A stretch of 64,000 nucleotides of DNA from Melittangium boletus DSM 14713 (GTDB lineage Bacteria > Myxococcota > Myxococcia > Myxococcales > Myxococcaceae), in assembly GCF_002305855.1 (NCBI RefSeq), contig NZ_CP022163.1, positions 5,766,292 through 5,830,291 on the forward strand. Direction: 5' to 3'. Numbering within the stretch: position 1 is the first letter of the stretch; each line of letters begins with the position of its first letter. The notes beneath the pieces were generated by a model. It did no database searches. It saw nothing but the letters and a program-made list of their open reading frames with translations, and was not told where the DNA came from. The translations under genes were made by a program, and so were the position numbers. This document shows, one piece after another, positions 15,332-23,430 of the stretch.

Positions 15332-16381
15332 TCACGCCGCGGACGAACTGGAGTGCAGCCGCGAAGCGACGTCCCTGGCCGCACCGCTCTGGGGGTCTCG
15401 CTCCAGCACGAGTCGCCAGACCGCCCTGGCTTCTTCCCTGCGCCCCAAGCGTTCGAGACCCTCCGCCCAGACCCGGAGCGCGTCACCGCCCTGCCCCTTG
15501 TAGCGGTGATTCGCCCCTTCCTCGAAGAGGCGCAGGGCTTCCTCGGTGTGGCCCGCCGCCAGGGCGATGCGCCCTCGCAGGAACAACCCATTGCGATGAC
15601 TCGACGCCCTTCGCGCGGCGTCCATCCCCAGCTCCGCCTCGCGGCGAGCGTCCTCGTACCGGTCCAGCGCGAGCAGGGCCGCGGCCCGGGTGTAGTGGAG
15701 CTCGCTCCAGTAGGGCCGAGGCACGTGCCGCACGTCGACCGCGTCCAGGGCCCCGAGTGCCTCCTCGCCCCGCCCCGTGTGCGCCAGGATCCAGGCGTGC
15801 TGGATGGGGAAGAAGTTCCACATCAGGGGATCGGAACGCACCAGGTCCTTCATGCGTTCAAGACGCTGGCGGGCCGCGTCCCAGTCGCCCAGGTTGTAGT
15901 CGGCCTCGACCAGGTTGAAGTGGACGAGGAGCCGACTCGCGTCCAGGAACCTCCCCTCCTTCAACACGGCCTCGAGGGGCTCATCGAACCGGAGCGCTTC
16001 CTCGTAGAGGCCCGCGTTGATGAAGGCGTTGACGGCGCCATTGGCGCAGGACCAGCAGCCGTCCGCCCGCGCATGCGCCGCGAGCTCACGCGCTCCCGCG
16101 ACAGCCACCTCGGTCTTGCCAAGCGACTCGTGGATGGAGGTCCGCAAGCGCCGGAGATGGGAGCGTATCGGCTCCGAGAGCGGAAGGATCTCCAACCCCC
16201 TGACGAGCCAGAACACGGCCCGGGCCATGCCCCAACGATAGTGGAGCACGAACACCCCTCGCACGAGCGCGCCCTGGGCTCTTGCCCAGAACCAGGGAAA
16301 CACGAGCACGAGGCTGACGAGGAGTTCGAGTGCGAACCTGGGCAGCTCTTCTGGAAGGAAACTCGTGGCGTCGGTGTACAT
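15332..16381 (-). CDS. TPR-repeat membrane protein
   Basis: About 349 residues from the ATG at 16381 (a GTG at 16399 would add six residues). One hydrophobic segment near residues 13-40 (LELLVSLVLVFPWFWARAQG) anchors it. The rest is Ala/Leu/Arg-rich helical pairs typical of tetratricopeptide repeats, clearest at DRYEDARREAELGMDAARRA and GHTEEALRLFEEG. The start lies about 20 bases after the Coq4-like stop, so the two are likely co-transcribed. TPR proteins act as scaffolds; partner unknown. Confidence 0.65.
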   Translation of the reverse strand: MYTDATSFLPEELPRFALELLVSLVLVFPWFWARAQGALVRGVFVLHYRWGMARAVFWLVRGLEILPLSEPIRSHLRRLRTSIHESLGKTEVAVAGARELAAHARADGCWSCANGAVNAFINAGLYEEALRFDEPLEAVLKEGRFLDASRLLVHFNLVEADYNLGDWDAARQRLERMKDLVRSDPLMWNFFPIQHAWILAHTGRGEEALGALDAVDVRHVPRPYWSELHYTRAAALLALDRYEDARREAELGMDAARRASSHRNGLFLRGRIALAAGHTEEALRLFEEGANHRYKGQGGDALRVWAEGLERLGRREEARAVWRLVLERDPQSGAARDVASRLHSSSSAA

Positions 16382-16403
16382 GGCGAGGGGTCGAGGCACT
16401 TGC

Positions 16404-17126
16404 TCAGGCCGCGGCCTGGTGCGCCTTGAGCTCCGTGCTCCGGATGGGACGGTAGTCGCGCGGGGCCTCGAGGTTCAGCCGGCGGCGCACCTCCTCGACG
16501 GGCAGCGCGAGGAGTGCCTCCCAGTCGACGGCTGGCAGCCACGCCGCCTTCCAGCCGCGGCGGAAGCCGTCGAGAATGGTCTCCCGCGCCTTGCTCGCGT
16601 CGGGCGAGCCGCGCGTCTTGAGCAGACCGATGCCGATGATCAGCCCGATCGCGGGATTCATGTTCTGCGCCAGATTGAACGCGAGGAGCGCCGTCTCGCC
16701 GAGCACGTCGCCGTGATAGCCGGTCGCGGCGTGCCACAGGTCGTGCGTGTCGCGCATGCGCGCGTGCACCCAGTTGAGCGGTGTGGGCAGCGTTTGGTCG
16801 AGCGTCGCTCCCTTCGCGGCCGCGTCTCGGATGCCCTGCGCGGAGATGTTCTCGCGCTCGACGAAGTCGAGGTATGCGCGTCCAAGCGATCCCTCGGGCA
16901 GGCGAGCGAGGGCCTCGCGATCGGCGAGTACCTCCACGATGTCCGGCTTCTTCTCGAGCAGCGCGCGGCCGGTGTCGTTGCGTCGCAATCCCGACGCGAT
17001 CCGCTCCAGCGTGTCCCACGAGAGCGACTCGATCAGGGTGAAGACCTGCGGCAGGTCGTCGGGATCCTTGGCGAGGGTGCGGGCGGCGTGAAACGCACGA
17101 CGGGGAGCGAACTGACGGTGGGCCAT
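16404..17126 (-). CDS. Coq4-family protein
   Basis: 240 residues. The segment DTHDLWHAATGYHGDVLGE carries the Coq4 metal-binding signature HDxxH followed 11 residues later by Glu. Eukaryotic Coq4 assists ubiquinone ring modification, but myxobacteria generally use menaquinone, so the substrate here is probably different. Membrane association is plausible through AIGLIIGIGLLKT. It is divergent from a TetR regulator with palindromic DNA between them, so it is probably that regulator's target. The TPR gene follows. Confidence 0.75.
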   Translation of the reverse strand: MAHRQFAPRRAFHAARTLAKDPDDLPQVFTLIESLSWDTLERIASGLRRNDTGRALLEKKPDIVEVLADREALARLPEGSLGRAYLDFVERENISAQGIRDAAAKGATLDQTLPTPLNWVHARMRDTHDLWHAATGYHGDVLGETALLAFNLAQNMNPAIGLIIGIGLLKTRGSPDASKARETILDGFRRGWKAAWLPAVDWEALLALPVEEVRRRLNLEAPRDYRPIRSTELKAHQAAA

Positions 17127-17152
17127 GGGCTTCCTCCTCGATGATGAACACG

Positions 17153-17198
17153 AGTTTGTCGCTTACGAACAATGTTGTCAACAGTGAGCTGACAAACT
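17153..17198. promoter_or_regulatory. Probable TetR operator region
   Basis: In the 96-bp gap between divergent genes there is an outer inverted repeat AGTTTGTC (17153-17160) / GACAAACT (17191-17198) and an inner palindrome TGTTG-T-CAACA (17173-17183). The symmetric layout suits binding of a TetR dimer controlling both directions. The gap is distinctly AT-richer than the genes. Confidence 0.5.
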
Positions 17199-17222
17199 TG
17201 TTGGCAAGCGGCCCACCGTGCG

Positions 17223-17855
17223 ATGCTTCCCGCGATGGCTGAGCCGAAGCGGAAGAGGCGCGACGCGGAGTCCGCGCGCGCGGAGATCCTGGATGCCGCC
17301 GAGAAACGGTTGGTGAGCGCCGGACCGAGCGGCATCCGCCTCCAGGAGGTCGCGGCGGACGCGGGCGTGTCACACCCGACGGTGCTTCACCACTTCGGCA
17401 GCCGCGAGGCCCTGGTCGACGCGGTCGTCGCGCGCGCCCTGAGGTCGATCAACGCGCGGCTGATCGAGGCGCTCCAGGCGTCGCGGGGCGAGGAGGTGGA
17501 GCTCACGCGGATGCTCGACGCCGTCTTCGATTCGATGGGCGCTTCCGGGCAGGGGCGTGTGCTCATGTGGCTCGCGCTCGAAGGGCGTCATGTCGAGGGC
17601 GACGAAGTCACGCTCTCCGCGGTCGTCGACGCGGCCCAGGCGCTGCGCGAGTCCAGACGTGGCCGCAAGAAGGCACCGCCGCGCGAGGACACGGCCCACC
17701 TCGTGGTGCTCGCGGCGCTCGTCTTGACGGGACTGCCCGTGCTCGGTCCCACCCTCTTGCGCAACAGCGGCCTGGACAACGACGCCGACGCGATGCGTCG
17801 CTTTCGCGGGTTCCTCGCGAAGATGCTCCTTCGTCACTTCTCGACGCCGGAGTGA
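17223..17855 (+). CDS. TetR-family transcriptional regulator
   Basis: 210 residues (206 if the ATG at 17235 is used; neither has a strong ribosome-binding site). Residues about 20-65 form the helix-turn-helix: AEILDAAEKRLVSAG, then LQEVAADAGVSHPTVLHHFG and REALVDAVVARAL. The C-terminal ligand-binding half is helical and ends MLLRHFSTPE. It most likely represses itself and the divergent Coq4-like gene through the palindromes in between. Inducer unknown. Confidence 0.85.
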   Translation: MLPAMAEPKRKRRDAESARAEILDAAEKRLVSAGPSGIRLQEVAADAGVSHPTVLHHFGSREALVDAVVARALRSINARLIEALQASRGEEVELTRMLDAVFDSMGASGQGRVLMWLALEGRHVEGDEVTLSAVVDAAQALRESRRGRKKAPPREDTAHLVVLAALVLTGLPVLGPTLLRNSGLDNDADAMRRFRGFLAKMLLRHFSTPE

Positions 17856-17915
17856 GGGCTCCGCCCAATCCCCATCACGAAGCGGCGGATGGCGTCGGGC
17901 CTCAATCCCAGTTCG

Positions 17916-18794
17916 CTATGACGACTCGCCCACCACCGCGCGCCGGATGCCCTTCAGCTTGTCGGGGTTGCGCGTGACGTAGAGGGCGACGATCCGGCCG
18001 TCCTCGATGGCAAACGCCGTGGTCTGCAGCATTCCATCCGGATCCAGCGTGACGTACGCGGGCAGGCCGTCGATGGTGCCCTCGTGCACGAGCCGCGCCG
18101 AGCCCACGGCTGGAATGCGCCACACCCCTTCGAAGAAGCGCACCAGCTTCTCCCGGCCGTAGATGGGATTGAGGACCGCCTTCGCCTTGCCGCCGCCGTC
18201 GGCGTACAGGATGGCGTCCTGGGCCAGCAGTGCCTGGAGCGCCTGCGTGTCGCCGCTCCGGGACGCGGCATGGAACGCCGAGGCCAGCTCGTGGCCCTTC
18301 GCCTCCGTCACGGGGAAGCGGGGCCGGGCCTCCCGCACATGCTCCCGCGCCCGGCTGGCGAGCTGGCGGCACGCCGCGGGAGCGCGGTCGATGGCCTTCG
18401 CCACCTGCTCGAAGTCCATGCCGAACACGTCGTGCAGGAGGAACGCGGCGCGCTCCAGCGGGGACAGGCGCTCCAGGGCCATCATCAGGGTCAGCGTCAA
18501 GTCATCGCCCTCCACTGTCTCGATGATGGGCTCTGGAAGCCAGGTCCCCACGTACTCCTCGCGCCGGACGCGCGCGGATTTCAGGACGTCCAGGCACAGG
18601 CGCGTCACCGTGCGGACGAGCACGGCCTCGGCGTCCCGCACGACGTCGCGGTTCGTCTGGTGCCAACGGAGATACGCCTCCTGCACCACGTCCTCCGCCT
18701 CCGCGACGATGCCCAGCATCCGGTACGCGATGCGGAGCAGCCGGGGGCGGAGCGGGTCGAAGACGTCCGCGGGATTTGAATCAGGCGGCTTCAC
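17916..18794 (-). CDS. ECF41 sigma factor (SigJ-like) with SnoaL-like C-terminus
   Basis: 292 residues. Region 2 (about 15-80) with LRIAYRMLG and AEDVVQEAYLRW; region 4 (about 105-160) with ERLSPLERAAFLLHDVF and the DNA-binding helix EQVAKAIDRAPAACRQLASR. The C-terminal 130 residues form the SnoaL-like extension. It carries the three ECF41 hallmarks as I know them: WLPEP in the linker, DGGGK, and NPDKL near the end. In this group the extension regulates the sigma factor instead of an anti-sigma protein. The gene overlaps the AhpD-like gene upstream by 14 bases, the usual ECF41 pairing. Confidence 0.88.
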   Translation of the reverse strand: MKPPDSNPADVFDPLRPRLLRIAYRMLGIVAEAEDVVQEAYLRWHQTNRDVVRDAEAVLVRTVTRLCLDVLKSARVRREEYVGTWLPEPIIETVEGDDLTLTLMMALERLSPLERAAFLLHDVFGMDFEQVAKAIDRAPAACRQLASRAREHVREARPRFPVTEAKGHELASAFHAASRSGDTQALQALLAQDAILYADGGGKAKAVLNPIYGREKLVRFFEGVWRIPAVGSARLVHEGTIDGLPAYVTLDPDGMLQTTAFAIEDGRIVALYVTRNPDKLKGIRRAVVGESS

Positions 18795-19242
18795 TGCGAG
18801 GGGTCACCGGGTGCACGGCCCGGAAGCCGAGGACGAGCCGGTTCGCGGTGTTGATGACGCCAATCATGAGGGTCAGCTTCACGATCTCCTCTTCGGTGAA
18901 GTGCGGTTTGAGCGCGGCGTAGTCCTCGTCGGGTGCGTGCGTCTGGGAGATGAGTGTCAGGGCCTCGGTCCAGCCCAGGGCCGCCCGCTCGCGGTCGGTG
19001 TACAGCGGCGACTCACGCCAGCCGTCCAGAAGGTAGATGCGCTCCTCGGTCTCCCCATGTGCGCGAGCGTCGCGGGTGTGCATGTGGATGCAGAAGGCGC
19101 AGCCATTGAGCTGGGACGAGCGGATCTTGACGAGCTCGCGGAGGCTCGGCTCCAGCCCCAGGGCCTCCACCTTCTTGCTGAAATCCACCATGAGGTTGAG
19201 GGCGTCCGGCGCGACCGCGAAGGCATTCATCCGGGGCTTCAT
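18781..19242 (-). CDS. AhpD/carboxymuconolactone decarboxylase-family protein (ECF41 partner)
   Basis: 153 residues from the ATG at 19242, preceded by GAGGA. The longer frame from 19281 is rejected because it would start inside the predicted promoter. The signature CAFCIHMHTRDAR, a CxxC peroxidase-type active site followed by His, defines the AhpD-like fold. Such proteins reduce peroxides or act as decarboxylases. This one belongs to the gene class regularly linked to and controlled by ECF41 sigma factors. Substrate unknown. Confidence 0.85.
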   Translation of the reverse strand: MKPRMNAFAVAPDALNLMVDFSKKVEALGLEPSLRELVKIRSSQLNGCAFCIHMHTRDARAHGETEERIYLLDGWRESPLYTDRERAALGWTEALTLISQTHAPDEDYAALKPHFTEEEIVKLTLMIGVINTANRLVLGFRAVHPVTPRSEAA

Positions 19243-19286
19243 GTGTAGGTCCTCGTTCTGGGGGGCGAAGTGCCCGTCCATCCCCA

Positions 19287-19314
19287 GGACGACGCAGCCG
19301 GTGCCGCGTGTGAC
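19287..19314 (-). promoter_or_regulatory. ECF41-type promoter
   Basis: On the minus strand TGTCACA (19314-19308) is followed after 17 bases by CGTC (19290-19287); a second CGTC sits at 14 bases. This matches the published ECF41 promoter pattern as I recall it. It lies about 45 bases before the ATG at 19242 and would drive the AhpD-like gene and the sigma gene together (autoregulation). Confidence 0.65.
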
Positions 19315-19640
19315 ATGGCCATTTTAAATGCCTAAACGAGAGCAGCTTGTCTGCCCGCCATCGGCGAAGCCCGAAATGGGCGGGAGAGCCATGTAACCGG
19401 GGCAAGCCCAGCTTGTCGAAGCCGCCCCGACTGAAAGACCCGCGCACCGCGATGCTTCCGCACGGCGCCGTACGTCACCTCGCGCATGAACGGTCTGTAG
19501 AGCACCAACAAGGCGATAGCTCGCGCGCGAGCGTCTCCATGCGATCCGCGAGGCGTGCCCGCGTGGTGGTCCACGGGGTTGCCGTCGATGCGCTGGACCC
19601 CGAGAGCGCTGTGACGGGGGGGCACGCTACACTCGCGTCC
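19315..19640. other. Intergenic stretch, no recognisable gene
   Basis: Frames here are open on the plus strand from 19347 but show no family resemblance and no ribosome-binding site. The translation around 19350-19450 has an odd repeat-like look (Arg-Gly-Lys-Pro-Ser-Leu-Ser-Lys-Pro) that I could not place. It should hold the promoter of the lipase-like gene. Confidence 0.4.
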
Positions 19641-21017
19641 ATGCCTGGCGACTTCTACTGTTTCAACATCGGAACCGGTCACAACCGCAACGAGCCCACG
19701 AACCTGCTGGTGCGGCTCCACGTGCGGTGTGACGCCATCGACGTGAGCAGCATCGCCAGGCGAGGGCGGATAGAGGGCGCGGACTTGCACCGGCACCTGC
19801 CGCGTGGCGACGGCGACTTCAAGTACATCAATGACGGCGTGGGCTCGAAGCCCATCTGGAAGAAGGGCGGCGGACATCCCGTGGGTGACGAGAAGGGGGC
19901 GGGCGGTTGGTTCGGCGAGGGGTTGTCCCAGAAGGCCCGGGACACTGTTCAGGTCATCAAGGAACTCCAGCCGGAGCGCATCTTCCTGGCGGGACACAGC
20001 CGGGGCGCCATCCTGTGCATCGAGATCGCCGACCTGCTGCATCAGGATCCGCGGTTCAAGGAACGGGAGGTGTTCATGTTCCTGCTGGATCCGTGCAAGT
20101 TCTCGATCCAGACCTCCTTCGGTGGCGAGGCCCGCACCTGGTTCGGGGACACGCTCTATGACAACACCCGAGCGGCCCGGATTGTCGCGGCGGAGGATCT
20201 GGCCGATGGCCCGACGCATGGGGGAAGCTTCAAGCTGTGCACGTTGCATCGGGCCCAGAGCCCATCGGTCCGCAGGCAGCTCAATCTCAAAGGAGCCGAC
20301 AAGGTCGAGATGCTGCGGATACCCGGGAGCCACGGAACGGGCTCACAAGTCGATGGCAACCCCATCGGAGACCTGACCTACGAGCTGGCGTATGGGTTCT
20401 TCGCGGCCCAGGGGGCGCGTGCGTTGAGTCCCCATCCGTGGCGGGTTGATGAGCAAGCCTGGGACGAGGACGCCCACGAGCATCGCCTCATCGAGTTCTA
20501 CGCCCGAACGCGGCTCATCAACCCCTGGGTGGAGGGCAAGGGGCGGCGCATCAACGACAACGGCACGTTCCGGTTCGACAAAAGCATGTCCCGCAGGCTC
20601 GCCCTGGCCCGGCTGGGGGTTCCCAACAGATTCTCCACGAATCCCATGATCGTGAGCGAGCACCACGAGCGGCTGCTCGACAAGCACTTCAACCTGCTCA
20701 ACAGGTGGCTGCAAACCCGCTCGAACGTCACCCAGGCGCGAGGGTTCCATCCGACCAGGGAAACCCACTTCCTCCCCCTGGACAACGAGATGGACGCGCT
20801 GCGGGAGCGGGCTCCGTCGATGCACGAGCTGCTCTGCCTGTACGCGGGGCTCGACGACGGAGACCCGCGCGAGGGGCTCGACCCCTGGATGCTCCGTCGC
20901 CTCGAACACCGATCCCAGCTCCTCTCCGAGGGCAGGTACGCCTTCTGGAAAAGCTGGGACGAGCTCCCGGAGATGCTCCCCCGGGCGCTGCGCACGCGTC
21001 CGGACTGGGGCGACTGA
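19641..21017 (+). CDS. Lipase-like alpha/beta hydrolase, possible Tle-type effector
   Basis: 458 residues from the ATG at 19641 (Met-Pro-Gly-Asp-Phe-Tyr); codons upstream are rejected as non-coding. No signal peptide. FYCFNIGTGHNRNEP starts the fold. LAGHSRGAILCIEIADLL contains the nucleophile elbow GHSRG with Ser120, the form seen in DUF2235/Tle1-like phospholipases delivered by type VI secretion. LLDPCKF supplies a candidate Asp and IPGSHGTGSQ a candidate His. The C-terminal 180 residues are unassigned. It converges on the HEAT-repeat gene. Effector status is inferred; no secretion gene lies in the window. Confidence 0.6.
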   Translation: MPGDFYCFNIGTGHNRNEPTNLLVRLHVRCDAIDVSSIARRGRIEGADLHRHLPRGDGDFKYINDGVGSKPIWKKGGGHPVGDEKGAGGWFGEGLSQKARDTVQVIKELQPERIFLAGHSRGAILCIEIADLLHQDPRFKEREVFMFLLDPCKFSIQTSFGGEARTWFGDTLYDNTRAARIVAAEDLADGPTHGGSFKLCTLHRAQSPSVRRQLNLKGADKVEMLRIPGSHGTGSQVDGNPIGDLTYELAYGFFAAQGARALSPHPWRVDEQAWDEDAHEHRLIEFYARTRLINPWVEGKGRRINDNGTFRFDKSMSRRLALARLGVPNRFSTNPMIVSEHHERLLDKHFNLLNRWLQTRSNVTQARGFHPTRETHFLPLDNEMDALRERAPSMHELLCLYAGLDDGDPREGLDPWMLRRLEHRSQLLSEGRYAFWKSWDELPEMLPRALRTRPDWGD

Positions 21018-21035
21018 GGCGGTCCCTGGTAGGTG

Positions 21036-22022
21036 TCAGACGATTCTTTCCGAGGAGGTGCGTCCGCGCAGTACCCGGGCCGCATCATCGAAGACCTTGG
21101 CCAGGACGGGGTCCGCTGGCCGGTGCGCTTCGATGTGCGCTGCGTCCTCTGGGTGGCCCAGGTGTTTGAGCAGGACGGCGGCTTGAAGGGCGCACTTGAG
21201 CGCGGGGGTCGCCGCGACCAGCCTCCGGGCCATGTCACGTAACGTGGCGAGGGCTGCTTCCGGGAGCAGGGGAAGGAGATGCCCCGGATGCAACAGGAGC
21301 AGGGAGAACATGTCCGTGCAGTAGCCCGAGGCCGCGCCCTTGTACTTCACAGCCGTGTCGACCAGGGGCAGGGCCGAGGAAATAAACGCGGGCAGGGTGG
21401 GGACGAGCGCCTCGGGTATCTCCTCGGCGAGCACCGTGAGAACCTCGCCCTTGAGTTCAATGGGTACGGAGCCATCGGCGGCCCACGCCTGGAGTTCTTC
21501 CGGGGCCTTTTCCAGCAGCACGAGCAGTCCATGCAGGGAGGTGGGAGCTGGAAGTGCGAATTTCTCCAGGAGCTGTCGGAGGAAGGGAATCAGGTCCGAG
21601 TGTCGTTGGCGCCACAGCGCACGGGACACGTCATTCAAGTCGGCGGGCTCCGGCCCGTTCGCGGCGACCAGTCGCTCCATCCTGCGCAACAGGCTCGACC
21701 GTGCGTTCGCTCCCTGGATGCGTCCCAGGGCCTGAGTGACGGCCTCCGCGACGGAGGCCCCATCGTGGTCCTTGCGTGCTTCCTCCAGGGCGAGTTGGTG
21801 CTCAAGGCGCCTGGCGCTGGCGGTGCCGCCCAGTTCACCGAGGCCAAATGCCGCTGCCTGGCGTACGGCTGCATCTGGGTCATCCAGCATGGCCTCCAAC
21901 AGGGGGCGGGCCTTGCGCGCGCCGAGTTGGGATACCCACGCGCGTGTCCGGGCCTCGTCGCCTTCGCTGAATGCGGCGATGAGTTCATTGCGCCACTGCG
22001 TGGCATTCGCCTTTCGTGCCAT
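21036..22022 (-). CDS. HEAT-repeat protein, putative immunity partner
   Basis: 328 residues, predicted cytoplasmic. The N-terminal part shows HEAT-like helical repeats (KARPLLEAMLDDPDAAVRQA, AFGLGELGG); further helical pairs occur to the end (LPALPEAALATLRDMARR-like). It starts 16 bases after the stop of the lipoprotein at 22039, so it is almost certainly co-transcribed. By position it is the expected immunity gene of a SitA-like pair. It also converges on the lipase-like gene, with 18 bases between the stops, but is not co-oriented with it. Confidence 0.65.
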   Translation of the reverse strand: MARKANATQWRNELIAAFSEGDEARTRAWVSQLGARKARPLLEAMLDDPDAAVRQAAAFGLGELGGTASARRLEHQLALEEARKDHDGASVAEAVTQALGRIQGANARSSLLRRMERLVAANGPEPADLNDVSRALWRQRHSDLIPFLRQLLEKFALPAPTSLHGLLVLLEKAPEELQAWAADGSVPIELKGEVLTVLAEEIPEALVPTLPAFISSALPLVDTAVKYKGAASGYCTDMFSLLLLHPGHLLPLLPEAALATLRDMARRLVAATPALKCALQAAVLLKHLGHPEDAAHIEAHRPADPVLAKVFDDAARVLRGRTSSERIV

Positions 22023-22038
22023 GTCTCGTCCTGCGCTT

Positions 22039-23385
22039 CTACGGAAAGCCTATCCCGGGAGGGACGTACCTCTGCACCAGGGTTCCGTCGAGGAGATACA
22101 ATTCGTGAATGGCTTCCGGATCCGCTCGCTTCATCGATTCGAAAGCTTCCATTTCTCGATTCAGCTCCCGAGGGTTGGAGACGTAGTTGGTGTTGTGCCG
22201 CACTCCATCTGGTCGCACCGAGGATGCATCGGGTCTTCGAAAACGGATCTCCTTTACGGGAGTCTCGTCATAAACGCGCCTGCCCGCCGCGTTTCTCTGA
22301 ACCCTGTCCTTTCTCAGACTCGTATGTCCGGCCACTTCCCGGGAGGCCATGTCTCGTTCAATGGCTTCGTTGTGAGTGGGATTCTCCTGGGTGTGCGGTT
22401 TGCCGTGGCGAGTAGAGAGCTTGGGCGCTCTGCTGGAGGCTCCTCCCGAGGCATTTGTCGCGCAAAGCGCCAGACTGGAGCAGGTGGTGGTGCCCGCGGC
22501 TACACCGGAGACAATCAGGGTGCCGTCCGCCACGATCTGGGCGGTGGAGACGGATTGCTCCACGAGGACGAGCCCTTCATGCGTCACCGAGGGCAGGAGT
22601 CGTCCCATTCCGCCTTCGGGCACTTGGGGAATGAATTTGGCCAGACCCAGGGACGCCACCGTCACCAGCACCCGCAGGGACGTGCCGCCCATGGACTTAC
22701 CGAAGCGCGCGGAGGCAGCCTCCAACTCCTGGGGCGTGGAAGCCGCTTCCGCTTCTTGATACAGGCGCAGGCCGGACAGCGCCACCTGGCCCAGCTCGAC
22801 CAATCCCACCGCCAAGGCGAGGCGCAGGGTGAGGGTGGCGGCGAAGGCCTTCGAGAACAACGGCTCGGTCGCCAGGGATTCGGGCAGAGGTCGTGGCGGG
22901 GGGCCGAAGTGGGAGAGGAACCTCTCGCGCAGAGGGGTCTCCCACCGGGAGGCCGTGCCGGGGCCAGCGTTGCTCGAGCCAGGTACCTCCAGCAAATGCA
23001 GCCGAGGAATCGGTTGAGGCCCAAGCGAGGTGAAGGCGGCGAGGAGGGGGCGCACATCCTCCAGGCTCAACATCTCCAAGGCAGGAATGGGCGGACGTGC
23101 GGGGAAGAGAAACTGCCAGTGTCCCTCGGACAGCTCGCGGAGGCCCACTGGCAAGAGCCGCACCTGCGCCGGTGGTTCCATGCGTGCCCGTTGCTCGATG
23201 ACGGACTTCTTGGGCTGCCGAGGCTTGCTGGTGTGGGTGGCCCCACGCATATGTCCATCCGCGGGGGCGTTTATTTGTCGCGTTCCTCCCTCACCGGGGT
23301 GCACCCGAGAAGTGGCGCACGCGGTGGAGAGGAGCGCGAAGCCCACGGCCAGGGCCAAGCACGGAAGCGCAGGGATTCTTCTCAT
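22039..23385 (-). CDS. Lipoprotein with polymorphic-toxin architecture (SitA-like)
   Basis: 448 residues. Lipobox LSTAC gives a lipid-bearing Cys23. Residues 24-80 are a polar linker. About 80-330 form a helical, partly hydrophobic domain with candidate membrane-interacting helices (AATLTLRLALAVGLVELG, SLRVLVTVASLGLAKF). About 335-448 form a separate, charged, His/Arg-rich domain starting near HTQENPTHNEAIERDMASR and ending GTLVQRYVPPGIGFP. The sharp change in composition between body and tail is typical of polymorphic toxins. I do not recognise the tail's fold. The following HEAT-repeat gene would be its immunity protein. The start lies 45 bases after the antiporter stop. Confidence 0.6.
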   Translation of the reverse strand: MRRIPALPCLALAVGFALLSTACATSRVHPGEGGTRQINAPADGHMRGATHTSKPRQPKKSVIEQRARMEPPAQVRLLPVGLRELSEGHWQFLFPARPPIPALEMLSLEDVRPLLAAFTSLGPQPIPRLHLLEVPGSSNAGPGTASRWETPLRERFLSHFGPPPRPLPESLATEPLFSKAFAATLTLRLALAVGLVELGQVALSGLRLYQEAEAASTPQELEAASARFGKSMGGTSLRVLVTVASLGLAKFIPQVPEGGMGRLLPSVTHEGLVLVEQSVSTAQIVADGTLIVSGVAAGTTTCSSLALCATNASGGASSRAPKLSTRHGKPHTQENPTHNEAIERDMASREVAGHTSLRKDRVQRNAAGRRVYDETPVKEIRFRRPDASSVRPDGVRHNTNYVSNPRELNREMEAFESMKRADPEAIHELYLLDGTLVQRYVPPGIGFP

Positions 23386-23430
23386 GCCCCGGGAGCATGC
23401 CCCATCCTGTGCCTTGTCATCGACGGCCCC

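Noticed and set aside
19347..19640. N-terminal extension of the lipase-like gene
   Set aside because: Arg/Ser-rich, no ribosome-binding site; the conserved region starts at 19641.
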